A DNA stretch of 46,234 bases, from NCBI RefSeq assembly GCF_000518805.1, contig NZ_JAEH01000044.1:1-46234 (forward strand). Direction: 5' to 3'. Below, one piece after another: positions 35,111 to 43,056 of this stretch (the first letter of the stretch is position 1; each line of letters opens with the position of its first letter). This DNA is from Shewanella waksmanii ATCC BAA-643. GTDB taxonomy: Bacteria; Pseudomonadota; Gammaproteobacteria; Enterobacterales; Shewanellaceae. Below the pieces are notes generated by a model that saw only the letters and a list, made by a program, of their open reading frames with translations, had not been told where the DNA came from and searched no databases. Made by a program: the position numbers and the translations under genes.

Positions 35111-37036
35111 GTGACGACCCGCCTAACTAAAGAAGTGCATCGCGTATTTGCCGATAACGGTGTGATTGCTACTCAAGTCAAAGATTATAGTCCTAGACCG
35201 CAACAGGTCGAGATGGCTGTCAGTGTCAGCGAACATTTAGTGAGTAAAAAAACCTTGGTAGTCGAAGCGGGTACTGGGGTAGGTAAGACTTATGCCTATT
35301 TGATCCCCGCATTGCTGAGTGGCCAGCAAGTGATTGTCAGTACCGGGAGTAAGAACTTACAAGAGCAGTTGTTCTACAAAGATTTACCCGCATTACTCGA
35401 TATGCTAGATATCGATCCTAAAATCGCCTTGTTGAAAGGTCGTAATAACTATCTCTGTCAACACCATATGGCGGAGCAAGTGCAAGGCGCCACTTCAATG
35501 GACAGCCAAGTACTTGATGACTTACTGCGCATTAATCATTGGGCCGGACAAAGTTTAGACGGTGATATCGGGGGCTTAACGTCAGTCTCTGAGCAATCAC
35601 CCGCGCTGCCCTATGTGGTTAGTAGCAAAGATAATTGCTTAGGTAAGCGCTGTGAATATTACGATGATTGCTTTACCCGCAAAGCGCGGGTCCGCGCCAT
35701 GGATGCAAAGATCATTGTGGTTAATCACCATCTGTTCTTTGCTGACCGAATCCTTAAAGAAACCGGCTTCGCAGAATTGCTACCCGATAGCGATGCGGTC
35801 ATTTTTGATGAAGCTCATCTCTTACCTGATATCGCCGTGACTTACTTTGGTCAACAGTTAAACCTAGGGACTTTAGCTAAGGCTTTGGCGCAGATGGAGA
35901 AACTCTACCGTCAACAACTGGCAGATTCACCACAAATCGGCATTTTGAGCAGTCGATGTTTAACCTTACTGCTTGAGTGGCAAGATAAGCTCTACGATAG
36001 CGCCCAGCATGATTGGCGCCAGCTGATCGGCAATAAACAATTGATGCAAGCGGCGTGGCAACTGCTCGAAGAGCTGACCGCACTGGCAAAGGTGTTACTG
36101 GGCTATGTCGGCCGCTTAGAACAGCTCGACGATATTATTGAAAAATGGCAAGGCCTCGTTGATAAGCTGAATGTTTATTTTCAATGTGATAATAGCAATG
36201 CTGCCTACAGTATCGATTTCAGTGATGGCTATGCAACGTTACGTATATCGCCCATTGATGTGGCTAAAGAGTGCCGTGAGTTGTTTAACGATAAGGTGAG
36301 TTGGATTTTTACCTCAGCAACCTTACAAATCGATCGTGATTTAAGCTTGTTTCAACAAGCATTGGGGTTAAAAAACTGCCGTAGTTTGCTGCTTGATAGC
36401 CCCTTTGACTACCCAAAACAAGCGCTGTTTTGTGTCCCCCGTCATCTAGGCCGGGTGAGTCAGCAAGCTCATGCTGCCAACCAACTTGTTGAGGTCGCAA
36501 TCGCAGCAATTAATGCCGCGCAAGGGCGTACTTTTATTTTGTTTACTAGCCACAGCATGATGAACCGCGTGGCGCAGTTGCTAAACGGCAGGGTTAACTA
36601 TCCGCTGTTAGTACAAGGCCAGGCTAGCAAGCAAGTCCTACTGAAGAAGTACCGACAGCTCGGCAATGGGGTACTACTGGGAACAGGCGCTTTTTGGGAA
36701 GGCGTTGATGTACGCGGCAAACTGCTTAGTTGCGTCATAATTGACAAGCTACCCTTTATGTCGCCGGATGATAATTTGTATAAAGCTAGGGCAGAAGGGG
36801 TCAGTCGCAAGGGCAAAGATCCGTTCAATGAACTGTCTTTACCACAAGCGGTGATCTCATTGAATCAGGGAGTGGGTCGTCTTATCCGCGACGAGAAAGA
36901 CCGCGGGGTATTAATCTTGTGCGATAACCGCATTGTTAATCGTCCCTATGGCCAAGCGTTCCTTAATAGCTTGCCGCCTATGTCGCGTACACGAAATCTG
37001 GATAAGGCATTAACTTTTCTTAAAACAATCAGCTAG
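35111..37036 (+). CDS. yoaA: ATP-dependent DNA helicase YoaA (DinG/XPD-like)
   Basis: This superfamily 2 Fe-S helicase functions in E. coli with HolC in repair at stalled forks. The 641-aa product follows E. coli YoaA throughout: PRPQQVEMAVSV, Walker A EAGTGVGKTYAYLIP (near residue 55), the four Fe-S cysteines (three visible as CLGKRCEYYDDCF, the other earlier near LCQHH), VVNHHLFFAD, DEAH box IFDEAHLLPD, and C-terminal motifs FTSATL, LGTGAFWEGVDVRG and NQGVGRLIRDEKDRGV. The start is a GTG at 35111. It is divergent from the his operon. In E. coli tsaB comes directly after; here a MITE-like element and ndh intervene. Confidence 0.95.
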   Translation: MTTRLTKEVHRVFADNGVIATQVKDYSPRPQQVEMAVSVSEHLVSKKTLVVEAGTGVGKTYAYLIPALLSGQQVIVSTGSKNLQEQLFYKDLPALLDMLDIDPKIALLKGRNNYLCQHHMAEQVQGATSMDSQVLDDLLRINHWAGQSLDGDIGGLTSVSEQSPALPYVVSSKDNCLGKRCEYYDDCFTRKARVRAMDAKIIVVNHHLFFADRILKETGFAELLPDSDAVIFDEAHLLPDIAVTYFGQQLNLGTLAKALAQMEKLYRQQLADSPQIGILSSRCLTLLLEWQDKLYDSAQHDWRQLIGNKQLMQAAWQLLEELTALAKVLLGYVGRLEQLDDIIEKWQGLVDKLNVYFQCDNSNAAYSIDFSDGYATLRISPIDVAKECRELFNDKVSWIFTSATLQIDRDLSLFQQALGLKNCRSLLLDSPFDYPKQALFCVPRHLGRVSQQAHAANQLVEVAIAAINAAQGRTFILFTSHSMMNRVAQLLNGRVNYPLLVQGQASKQVLLKKYRQLGNGVLLGTGAFWEGVDVRGKLLSCVIIDKLPFMSPDDNLYKARAEGVSRKGKDPFNELSLPQAVISLNQGVGRLIRDEKDRGVLILCDNRIVNRPYGQAFLNSLPPMSRTRNLDKALTFLKTIS

Positions 37037-37042
37037 CTGTTA

Positions 37043-37402
37043 TACCTATCAGCATAAAGATGTGATCGCTCAGCGAGAGTTTAGCGCTTTTGAGACAAGG
37101 TCATTAAATGCTCCTCGGTAACTGCTCCTGCGTTACTCTACCTCCTATATCCCTATAGTCGTGCATTAATGACATTCACCACATCCATGTGGCTTGCAAC
37201 GAATGAAGGGCATAGTTACTCTATGTTCAAGTTCGTTTACACAGTATCAGAAGCGCTAAAACTCGCCCTTTGGGAGATTTTTTGGCTGCCTACTTCTTCG
37301 TTGAATAACTTCACAATAGAATCACTATTACTTAAGTTATTCGTCTCGAATTAGTTTGCCAGAAATAGCTCTGAGTAGATCACTTTCTTATGCCGATTGG
37401 TA
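37043..37402. mobile_element. MITE-like non-coding element with imperfect terminal inverted repeats
   Basis: The 360-bp element has ends TACCTATCAGCATAAAGATG... and, on the other strand, TACCAATCGGCATAAGAAAG..., which match at 20 of the first 25 positions and continue with CTCAG. Both are flanked by TTA (37040-37042 and 37403-37405), a possible target duplication. Subterminal inverted repeats with the shared core TTTAGCGCTT lie at 37073-37089 and 37251-37266. A 61-codon open frame inside looks fortuitous. The size, ends and lack of a transposase suggest a non-autonomous element. It fills the whole yoaA-ndh gap. Confidence 0.65.
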
Positions 37403-38746
37403 TTAATGCAGTTTCATACGCGGACGCACCACACGCATCATCTTTTCAGTGAGCCACAATCCAAAGGTTTTTAAGCTGCCATGGATGGATTTTTGATGCA
37501 TGCGGTACAGCGAGATATACATAAATCGGGCAATTTTACCTTCAACGAACATACTGTTTTTAGTGAGATTACCCATAAGGCTGCCAACGGTGCTAAAGCG
37601 TGATAGGTTAACAAGTGACCCATAATCGACGTATTGATAGTCTTGTAATGGCTGCTGATTAAAGAAGTTAACCAGATTAGTTTCAACACATTGTGCCATT
37701 TGATGCGCAGACTGTGCCCGCGGCGGCACTAGCTTGCCATCAGCTTGCTCACAAGCACAGCAATCGCCAATAACAAAAATGTCGTCGTGAGTGCTGCTTT
37801 GTAAGGTAGGTTTAACCACTATTTGGTGGTTGCGATTAAGTTCAAAACCGGCAAGGTTAGCAATAAAGTCAGGTGCCTTAACCCCGGCCGCCCATAGCAT
37901 TAAGTTCGCTTGAATCAGCTCACCTTTGTCGGTAACAAACCCTTGGCTGGTTGCCTCTGCAATACGGGTGTTTTCCCTAACATTAACGCCGAGTTTCGAC
38001 AGTTCTTGGCGTGCTGAAGCACTAATGCGCTCTGGCAAAGCGGGTAAAATTCTGGGGCCGGCTTCTATCAAATCGATGCTGAGTTTGTCCGCGGTCATTT
38101 TACTTAGGCCATAAACTTTAAGCATCTCTGTGACATGGTAAAGCTCTGCAGATAACTCAACGCCTGTTGCTCCCGCACCCACAATGGCAATGTTGAGCTG
38201 GTTTTGTTGACCGCCAGTTGTAGCATTGTGTTGTTCATGGGCTTGATGAACGCGAGTAAAACTGTCGAGTAAATGATCATGAAAACGATTGGCTTGCTCG
38301 TGTGAGTCTAAGAAGAAACAATGATCTTTTACCCCTGGGGTGCCAAAATCGTTACTGACACTGCCCACTGCGATAACTAACTTGTCGAATGCCAATTGCC
38401 GCTGCGGTAGCAAGGTTTTGCCTTTGGCATCAGTGATCGCCGCTAGCGTTATCTGCTTGGCGTTACAATCGAGTTGCTCAAACGTACCGAGTTGAAAATG
38501 ATAGCCATGTTTTACGGCGTGGGCCGAGTATACGACACCATCGAGATCCGCATCTAACGAGCCGGTTGCAACTTCATGCAGCAGGGGTTTCCATATATGG
38601 GTTCGGTTCTTATCAACAAGGATAATTTCAGCTTGTTGGCTGCGGCCGAGTTTGTGGCCCAGTTGGGTTGCCAAGCCAAGTCCGCCTGCGCCGCCTCCCA
38701 CAATAACGATTCTAGGTAAGGCTGACGAAGATGATGGTATTGGCAT
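37403..38746 (-). CDS. ndh: Type II NADH dehydrogenase
   Basis: This is a non-proton-pumping NADH:quinone oxidoreductase at the cytoplasmic face of the inner membrane. The 447-aa flavoprotein has an FAD-binding IVIVGGGAGGLGLATQLG near residue 12, the NAD-binding IAIVGAGATGVELSAELYH near residue 185, LLWAAGVKAPDF (typical MLWAAG), and VIGDCCACEQADGKLVPPRAQSAHQMA near residue 325. The C-terminal amphipathic region probably attaches to the membrane. The ATG at 38746 has GGGAG upstream. The TAA stop lies in the TTA next to the MITE-like element, so the last residues may have been altered by insertion. Confidence 0.94.
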   Translation of the reverse strand: MPIPSSSSALPRIVIVGGGAGGLGLATQLGHKLGRSQQAEIILVDKNRTHIWKPLLHEVATGSLDADLDGVVYSAHAVKHGYHFQLGTFEQLDCNAKQITLAAITDAKGKTLLPQRQLAFDKLVIAVGSVSNDFGTPGVKDHCFFLDSHEQANRFHDHLLDSFTRVHQAHEQHNATTGGQQNQLNIAIVGAGATGVELSAELYHVTEMLKVYGLSKMTADKLSIDLIEAGPRILPALPERISASARQELSKLGVNVRENTRIAEATSQGFVTDKGELIQANLMLWAAGVKAPDFIANLAGFELNRNHQIVVKPTLQSSTHDDIFVIGDCCACEQADGKLVPPRAQSAHQMAQCVETNLVNFFNQQPLQDYQYVDYGSLVNLSRFSTVGSLMGNLTKNSMFVEGKIARFMYISLYRMHQKSIHGSLKTFGLWLTEKMMRVVRPRMKLH

Positions 38747-39117
38747 ATGAACTCCCGACTGCGTTGTTGACTACAGAGAATTTGCGCCATGCGCTTTGAT
38801 TTGGCGCAAGTTTAACGCGATAGTGAGACTTGCGATTGTGATCTGTGTCGCGTATTTGCTATTTGGTGTCTTGGTGATCACTCATGCAAAGCGAAGTCGC
38901 GATAGCGCATACAAAAGTTTAGGTATTTGCCGGTGGTAATGCTTTAGGCCAAGACAGTTTTGCTGTTTAAATAGCCAGTTATCCTAGCTAGGGATTGAAA
39001 ATAGCGGCTGGGCATTAGTGCAATGGTAATTTTTAGGTATAATTAGCGCTTGCGCAGTTGGGTCAGGTTCAGCACGTGGCTCTAGCTTAAAATAATTGAT
39101 AAAAACTGAGAAAATAC
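38747..39117. other. 371-bp divergent intergenic region ndh / tsaB
   Basis: No coding frame is supported here. A TATAAT at 39038-39043 on the plus strand, 75 nt before tsaB, is a candidate -10, with only a weak -35 (TTAGTG at 17-nt spacing). The ndh promoter should be in the left part, but no convincing pair or FNR/ArcA box was found. Confidence 0.5.
39038..39043 (+). promoter_or_regulatory. Candidate -10 box of tsaB
   Basis: A perfect TATAAT lies 75 nt upstream of the tsaB start; the -35 at the right distance (TTAGTG, 39015-39020) is poor. Confidence 0.4.
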
Positions 39118-39837
39118 ATGCTTGAAGATCTATTGGCAGACGCAACTCACTGTATCTTGGCACTTGATACCTGCACTGAGTCCTGCTCGGTTGCACTTTA
39201 TTACCAAGGCAAAGTCTTTGCAGAGCAAGCTGATGCGCCTCGGGAGCATAGTCAGCGGTTGTTGCCAATGGTAAACAATGTATTGTCGCAGGCATCAATA
39301 ACCTTAGCCGAAGTTGATTTTATTGCCTATGGTCGTGGTCCAGGGAGCTTTACTGGTATCCGTATTTGCACCTCGATGACCCAAGGGTTGGCGTTAGGCC
39401 AAGATATCGAGGTTGTTGGGATATCCACACTGCAAGCAATGGCGCAAGCGGCCATTAGCGAGGAGGGGGCTCAGCATGTGCTGACCGCCATTGATGCGCG
39501 TATGGGCGAAGTGTATTGGGCAGAATTCACTAACGTTGAAGGCCGTGCAGAACGGGTTGGAGAAGAGCATGTCTGCCTACCCGAAGCGGTGAGCTATCAA
39601 GTGGATACTGATAGTCAGGTTGTTTTGTGCGGCACAGGCTTTGAAGCTTATCCGCAATTAACAGCCCTATTTTCAGCTGCTACAATCAGTGAAATAGCGA
39701 AATTTCCAGAGGCAAAGTTTATGTTACCGCTTGCTGAGCAAGCCCATAAACAAGGTTTAGCGACCGATGTTGATGGTCTAGCTCCGGTATATCTACGTGA
39801 CACTGTGACGTGGAAAAAATTACCCGGTCGCGAATAA
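39118..39837 (+). CDS. tsaB: tRNA threonylcarbamoyladenosine biosynthesis protein TsaB
   Basis: This ASKHA-fold partner of TsaD is required for t6A37 modification of ANN-reading tRNAs. The 239-aa product has LALDTCTESCSVALYYQGKVF, PREHSQRLLPMVNNVL, and GRGPGSFTGIRICTSMTQGLALG, and lacks the TsaD metal site, as expected. The ATG at 39118 gives an N-terminal extension of about 10 residues relative to E. coli YeaZ; a TTG at 39133 could be the real start. It belongs to the conserved yoaA-tsaB-...-fadD-rnd neighbourhood. Confidence 0.94.
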   Translation: MLEDLLADATHCILALDTCTESCSVALYYQGKVFAEQADAPREHSQRLLPMVNNVLSQASITLAEVDFIAYGRGPGSFTGIRICTSMTQGLALGQDIEVVGISTLQAMAQAAISEEGAQHVLTAIDARMGEVYWAEFTNVEGRAERVGEEHVCLPEAVSYQVDTDSQVVLCGTGFEAYPQLTALFSAATISEIAKFPEAKFMLPLAEQAHKQGLATDVDGLAPVYLRDTVTWKKLPGRE

Positions 39838-40020
39838 AATAGGGTAGTCTTTAATCTACCGAGTGGCTTAAAATGCGCGCTCACAATAATTAACGATGGC
39901 TATAATGTGGCTTGTTTAGGCAAAGTGGCTAAGTCGGCAGGTGATAGATGTACTTGCTATGGTTAAGTTGTAAAATCCAATAATATTGTTTCGAGTGGTA
40001 AAGGTTTAAGAGTTAACGAG

Positions 40021-40368
40021 ATGATCACACCAATACAATCGCCAGTTCAAGGACCCACGGTTTCGCGTATTCAAAACGCGAGCTCGGCGCCGGCTATTGA
40101 TAGTTTGACTCAAGTCGTGACGGGTAATGATTACATTGAGCCACTCGAAAAACAGTCTCAGCAAAGTAAAACCTTAGATTATGAAAGCGCGCCTAAGCCG
40201 CAACAAGAGCTGGTGGCCCATGATATGGCGGCTAAGCAGCAAGCTCAGCTTGAGTATGATCAGAACGCTAATACACATCAGGGGGCCATCGGCGCCTACT
40301 TAACCAATCAACATGCTGAGCAACGAGACGCTATTTCTCAAATGGTAGGCATCGACACCTATGCCTAA
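40021..40368 (+). CDS. Small conserved-looking protein of unknown function
   Basis: The 115-aa protein (MITPIQSPVQGPTVSRIQ...) has no signal peptide or membrane segment. It is rich in Gln, Ala and Ser, with a predicted coiled or helical middle (LVAHDMAAKQQAQLEYDQNANTHQ). I recognise no domain. Its stop codon lies inside the first codons of the next gene, which starts at 40361 (8-nt overlap), so the two are translationally coupled and probably functionally linked. Upstream, 183 nt separate it from tsaB. Confidence 0.7.
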   Translation: MITPIQSPVQGPTVSRIQNASSAPAIDSLTQVVTGNDYIEPLEKQSQQSKTLDYESAPKPQQELVAHDMAAKQQAQLEYDQNANTHQGAIGAYLTNQHAEQRDAISQMVGIDTYA

Positions 40369-41083
40369 CGGTCCAATGGACTCTGCTAGGATTTCAAGCG
40401 ACAGCGCGCATTTTGCTATGCCGAGCAAGAGCCGATTTTTCCTCGAGTTATTGCTAGCGATTATTGTTATTCGCATCCCATTTATAAGCGTGCCTTTTAA
40501 ATGGCTAGAAAGTTATTTTCACGAGTTATCTCATGGTATAGCGACGGTGTTGACTGCGGGTAGCGTGAGCCATATCCAGTTGTTTCCAAATGGCGCGGGT
40601 CTTTGTTATAGCCAAGGTGGCTGGCCGATTATTATCGCTTTTTGTGGCTATTTTGGTGCGGCTTTATGGGGATACTTGATATACAACTTGGCGACTTGGC
40701 AGCGGGCGATTCGAGTCAGTTTTGCCTGCTTAGCAGCATTAGTTGCATTGACCATTTTGCTTTGGGCACGGGATCTGCTGACGATTGTTATCCTGTCATC
40801 ACTGGTATTACTGCTATTGCTGCCGCTTAAATTGTCCCATGTCAGCCTGCTAGCGGGTACGCTGCGGGTTGTGGCGATGATGATTATGCTCAATGCTTTG
40901 GCCAGTCCCTTAGTGTTATTGGGCTTGAGTGGCCGGGGTGATGCGGTAGCGCTTGCACAGATGACCTGGATTCCCGCATGGATCTGGGTTGCCATCTGGT
41001 TGGCGTTTTCATTATGGATGTTGTACTTGTGTTGGCAGCGAGTATTACGTCATGCGGCCAAGTCAAAATCGACAAAATTGTAA
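40361..41083 (+). CDS. M50-type membrane metalloprotease (Peptidase_M50B-like)
   Basis: The 240-aa integral membrane protein has the zinc-binding HExxH as FHELSHGIATVLTAG (near residue 52) and about six hydrophobic segments (around 26-45, 90-105, 118-150, 160-185, 205-230). The second metal ligand motif of classical S2P proteases (NxxPxxPLDGG) is not evident; SPLVLLGLSGRGDA may take its place, as in M50B-like proteins, whose activity is uncertain. It overlaps the preceding 115-aa protein gene by 8 nt; an internal ATG at 40376 is the alternative start. It interrupts the tsaB-fadD neighbourhood known from E. coli. Confidence 0.8.
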   Translation: MPNGPMDSARISSDSAHFAMPSKSRFFLELLLAIIVIRIPFISVPFKWLESYFHELSHGIATVLTAGSVSHIQLFPNGAGLCYSQGGWPIIIAFCGYFGAALWGYLIYNLATWQRAIRVSFACLAALVALTILLWARDLLTIVILSSLVLLLLLPLKLSHVSLLAGTLRVVAMMIMLNALASPLVLLGLSGRGDAVALAQMTWIPAWIWVAIWLAFSLWMLYLCWQRVLRHAAKSKSTKL

Positions 41084-41161
41084 ACTAGTGTTTGTTTTGT
41101 TGAATATTTATCGCAACTGCTGTTAGGTTAATCCTGATTCAATTACTCAGGAATACTAATA

Positions 41162-41965
41162 ATGAAAAAACGTACCTTAGTATCAGCATTATTGGCTGGC
41201 ATGTTATTAAGCCCGCTTGCCAGTGCTGGTGATTTAGATAGCGCACTTAACAATGAACTACGTACCCCAGCCAACGCTGAGCGTGATGATTCCCGTCACC
41301 CCAAACAAACCCTACACTTTTTTGGTGTAAAACCTAACCATACTGTGATTGAACTGTGGCCCGGTGGTCGCTGGTATGCTGAAATTCTTGCCCCGTATCT
41401 CGCAAAAGAAGGTCATTACATTGGTGCAAACTTTGATGCCAATCCTCCCAAGGATGTGAAATCTCCAGGTTACAAAATTCGTCTTGGCAAAGCCCTTGAG
41501 GAGTGGATCACCACCAACAAAACACAATTGGGTAACGCCAGTAGTTTCCCGTTTGAACCGCCTCGTTTATCTTCTTTAGGAGAAGATAACAGTGCTGATG
41601 TGGTGCTGACTTTTAGAAACCTGCATAACTGGGCAATGCAAGATCAACTGCAAACTGTGTTCGATTCTGCTTATAGTGTGCTTAAACCCGGCGGCATTTT
41701 TGGTGTTGTTGAACACAGATCTAACCCCGGAATGGATCCTAAATCTGGCTATATGAGCCAAGAGCAAACCATTGAAATGGCACGCAAGGCTGGCTTTGAT
41801 CTAGTGGCGAGCTCAGAGATCAACGCCAACCCTAAAGACACTAAAGATTATCCAAAAGGCGTGTGGACCTTACCGCCAAGGTTAGCCATGGGTGACCAAG
41901 ATAAGCAAAAATATGTCGCGATAGGTGAGAGTGATCGCATGACGCTCAAATTTATTAAAAAGTAA
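41162..41965 (+). CDS. Exported methyltransferase-like protein (COG4798 type)
   Basis: The 267-aa protein has a clear signal peptide (MKKRTLVSALLAGMLLSPLASA, cleavage before GDLD), followed by a class I methyltransferase-like fold: VIELWPGGRWYAEILAPYLA where SAM motif I normally reads hDxGxGxG, GENNSADVV-like acidic strand (SADVVLTFRNLHNW), YSVLKPGGIFGVVEHR as the post-II/III region, and GFDLVASSEI. Periplasmic location and the altered motif I make SAM-dependent activity doubtful; it may bind another ligand. The ATG at 41162 is directly before the signal peptide. The alpha/beta hydrolase gene follows after 28 nt. Confidence 0.82.
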   Translation: MKKRTLVSALLAGMLLSPLASAGDLDSALNNELRTPANAERDDSRHPKQTLHFFGVKPNHTVIELWPGGRWYAEILAPYLAKEGHYIGANFDANPPKDVKSPGYKIRLGKALEEWITTNKTQLGNASSFPFEPPRLSSLGEDNSADVVLTFRNLHNWAMQDQLQTVFDSAYSVLKPGGIFGVVEHRSNPGMDPKSGYMSQEQTIEMARKAGFDLVASSEINANPKDTKDYPKGVWTLPPRLAMGDQDKQKYVAIGESDRMTLKFIKK

Positions 41966-41993
41966 GTCAATTTTCACTGACAGTAGAGGATTT

Positions 41994-42863
41994 ATGTGGC
42001 AGTCTTGCCCCGCAAAAAATGAGGTAGTGATTGCGCTGCCTCATATCGAGCTCACAGGTAAAGTGTGGGGAGCAGACGATAAGCCTCTGCTGTTAGCGTT
42101 ACATGGTTGGTTAGACAATGCCAATAGCTTTGAGCCATTGGCACAATATCTTAGCCAGCACTACCAGGTTTTAGCTATTGATTGGCCAGGACATGGTGGT
42201 TCGCAGCATCGTCCTGGTGGCTATGCGTTGCATTGGTTCGACTATTTGTTTGACCTCGATGCCTTGATTGAACATATAACAGCAACACGACCGCTTCATG
42301 CGGTGATAGGCCATTCTTTAGGTGGGTTGATTGCCTCAGCCTATACTGCCAGTTTCCCCGAACGAGTAAGACAATTAGTGTTAATTGAAGCGCTGATTCC
42401 GTTAAGTGAGCCCGAAACCAATGCGCGGCAGCGCTTGATTAAGAGTGTGCTTCAGCATCGGCAACGCCCTGGGAGTCCAGCCAAAGCCATCTGTATTGAC
42501 GCTGCGGTAAAAGCCAGAGTTAAGCTAACTGGATTAGCTGAACCTTGGAGCCGGTTGATACTATCGCGCAACCTAACTATTGCCGATGACCTGGCCTACT
42601 GGCGTAGCGATCCTCGGCTTAAGCTTGATTCGCCCATGCGCCTTGGGCCGTTGCACGTTGAAGGTTTAATGAATCCTCATCAATGTCCGACTATGCTGAT
42701 TGTAGGTGATAAAGGTTTTCGGCCAATGACTCGACATCAACAGGATGTTCAGCATTGGTTTACCAATCTGACTCAGGTTGAATTGTCAGGCGATCACCAT
42801 CTGCACATGGGCAATGCCGTTGATGTAGCACAACATATATTGGCCTGTTTAATGCCAGAATAG
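41994..42863 (+). CDS. Alpha/beta hydrolase
   Basis: The 289-aa protein shows LLLALHGWLDNANSFEPLA (oxyanion region), AIDWPGHGGSQHRPG, the nucleophile elbow GHSLGGLIAS (serine near residue 105) and the catalytic histidine in LSGDHHLHMG near the C terminus; the acid is probably the Asp in LIVGDKGF. There is no signal peptide, so it is cytoplasmic. It resembles serine hydrolases with esterase activity located near fadD in Shewanella; the substrate is unknown. The ATG at 41994 follows AGAGGA. Confidence 0.88.
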   Translation: MWQSCPAKNEVVIALPHIELTGKVWGADDKPLLLALHGWLDNANSFEPLAQYLSQHYQVLAIDWPGHGGSQHRPGGYALHWFDYLFDLDALIEHITATRPLHAVIGHSLGGLIASAYTASFPERVRQLVLIEALIPLSEPETNARQRLIKSVLQHRQRPGSPAKAICIDAAVKARVKLTGLAEPWSRLILSRNLTIADDLAYWRSDPRLKLDSPMRLGPLHVEGLMNPHQCPTMLIVGDKGFRPMTRHQQDVQHWFTNLTQVELSGDHHLHMGNAVDVAQHILACLMPE

Positions 42864-42911
42864 CGATTTGCAGATAGATAGAAATTGGGACTAGGATTTT
42901 TACTCTATTTG

Positions 42912-42927
42912 TGTGATGATGATCAAA
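42912..42927 (+). promoter_or_regulatory. Candidate CRP (or FNR-type) site upstream of fadD
   Basis: TGTGATGATGATCAAA fits the CRP consensus TGTGA-N6-TCACA at nine of ten defined positions. The shifted view, GTGAT-N4-ATCAA, also fits the FNR box at nine of ten. It lies 130 bp upstream of the fadD start. Catabolite control of fadD is known in E. coli; regulator identity here is inferred. Confidence 0.4.
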
Positions 42928-43056
42928 ATTAAAACGCCCGTATGATTTTTTGAGGCGTTACTAACAATAATTAAATCAGTGATTTTAGTTTGTTTTTTCA
43001 AACTTTTAGGCCAAAGACGCCTATAGCCACTGTTTGTGGGGATTCAGGAGATACTC

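Noticed and set aside
37169..37354. 61-codon plus-strand frame inside the MITE-like element
   Set aside because: No ribosome-binding site, no recognisable protein motif, and it lies between the element's inverted repeats; most likely fortuitous.
42988..43003. GTTTG-N6-CAAAC dyad upstream of fadD as a PsrA/FadR-type operator
   Set aside because: The half-sites are in the opposite orientation to the PsrA consensus I recall (CAAAC...GTTTG) and the spacing is longer, so I do not call it.
43036..43056. Upstream extension of the fadD reading frame
   Set aside because: The added codons cover the AGGAG ribosome-binding site used by the GTG at 43057, which aligns with the E. coli start.
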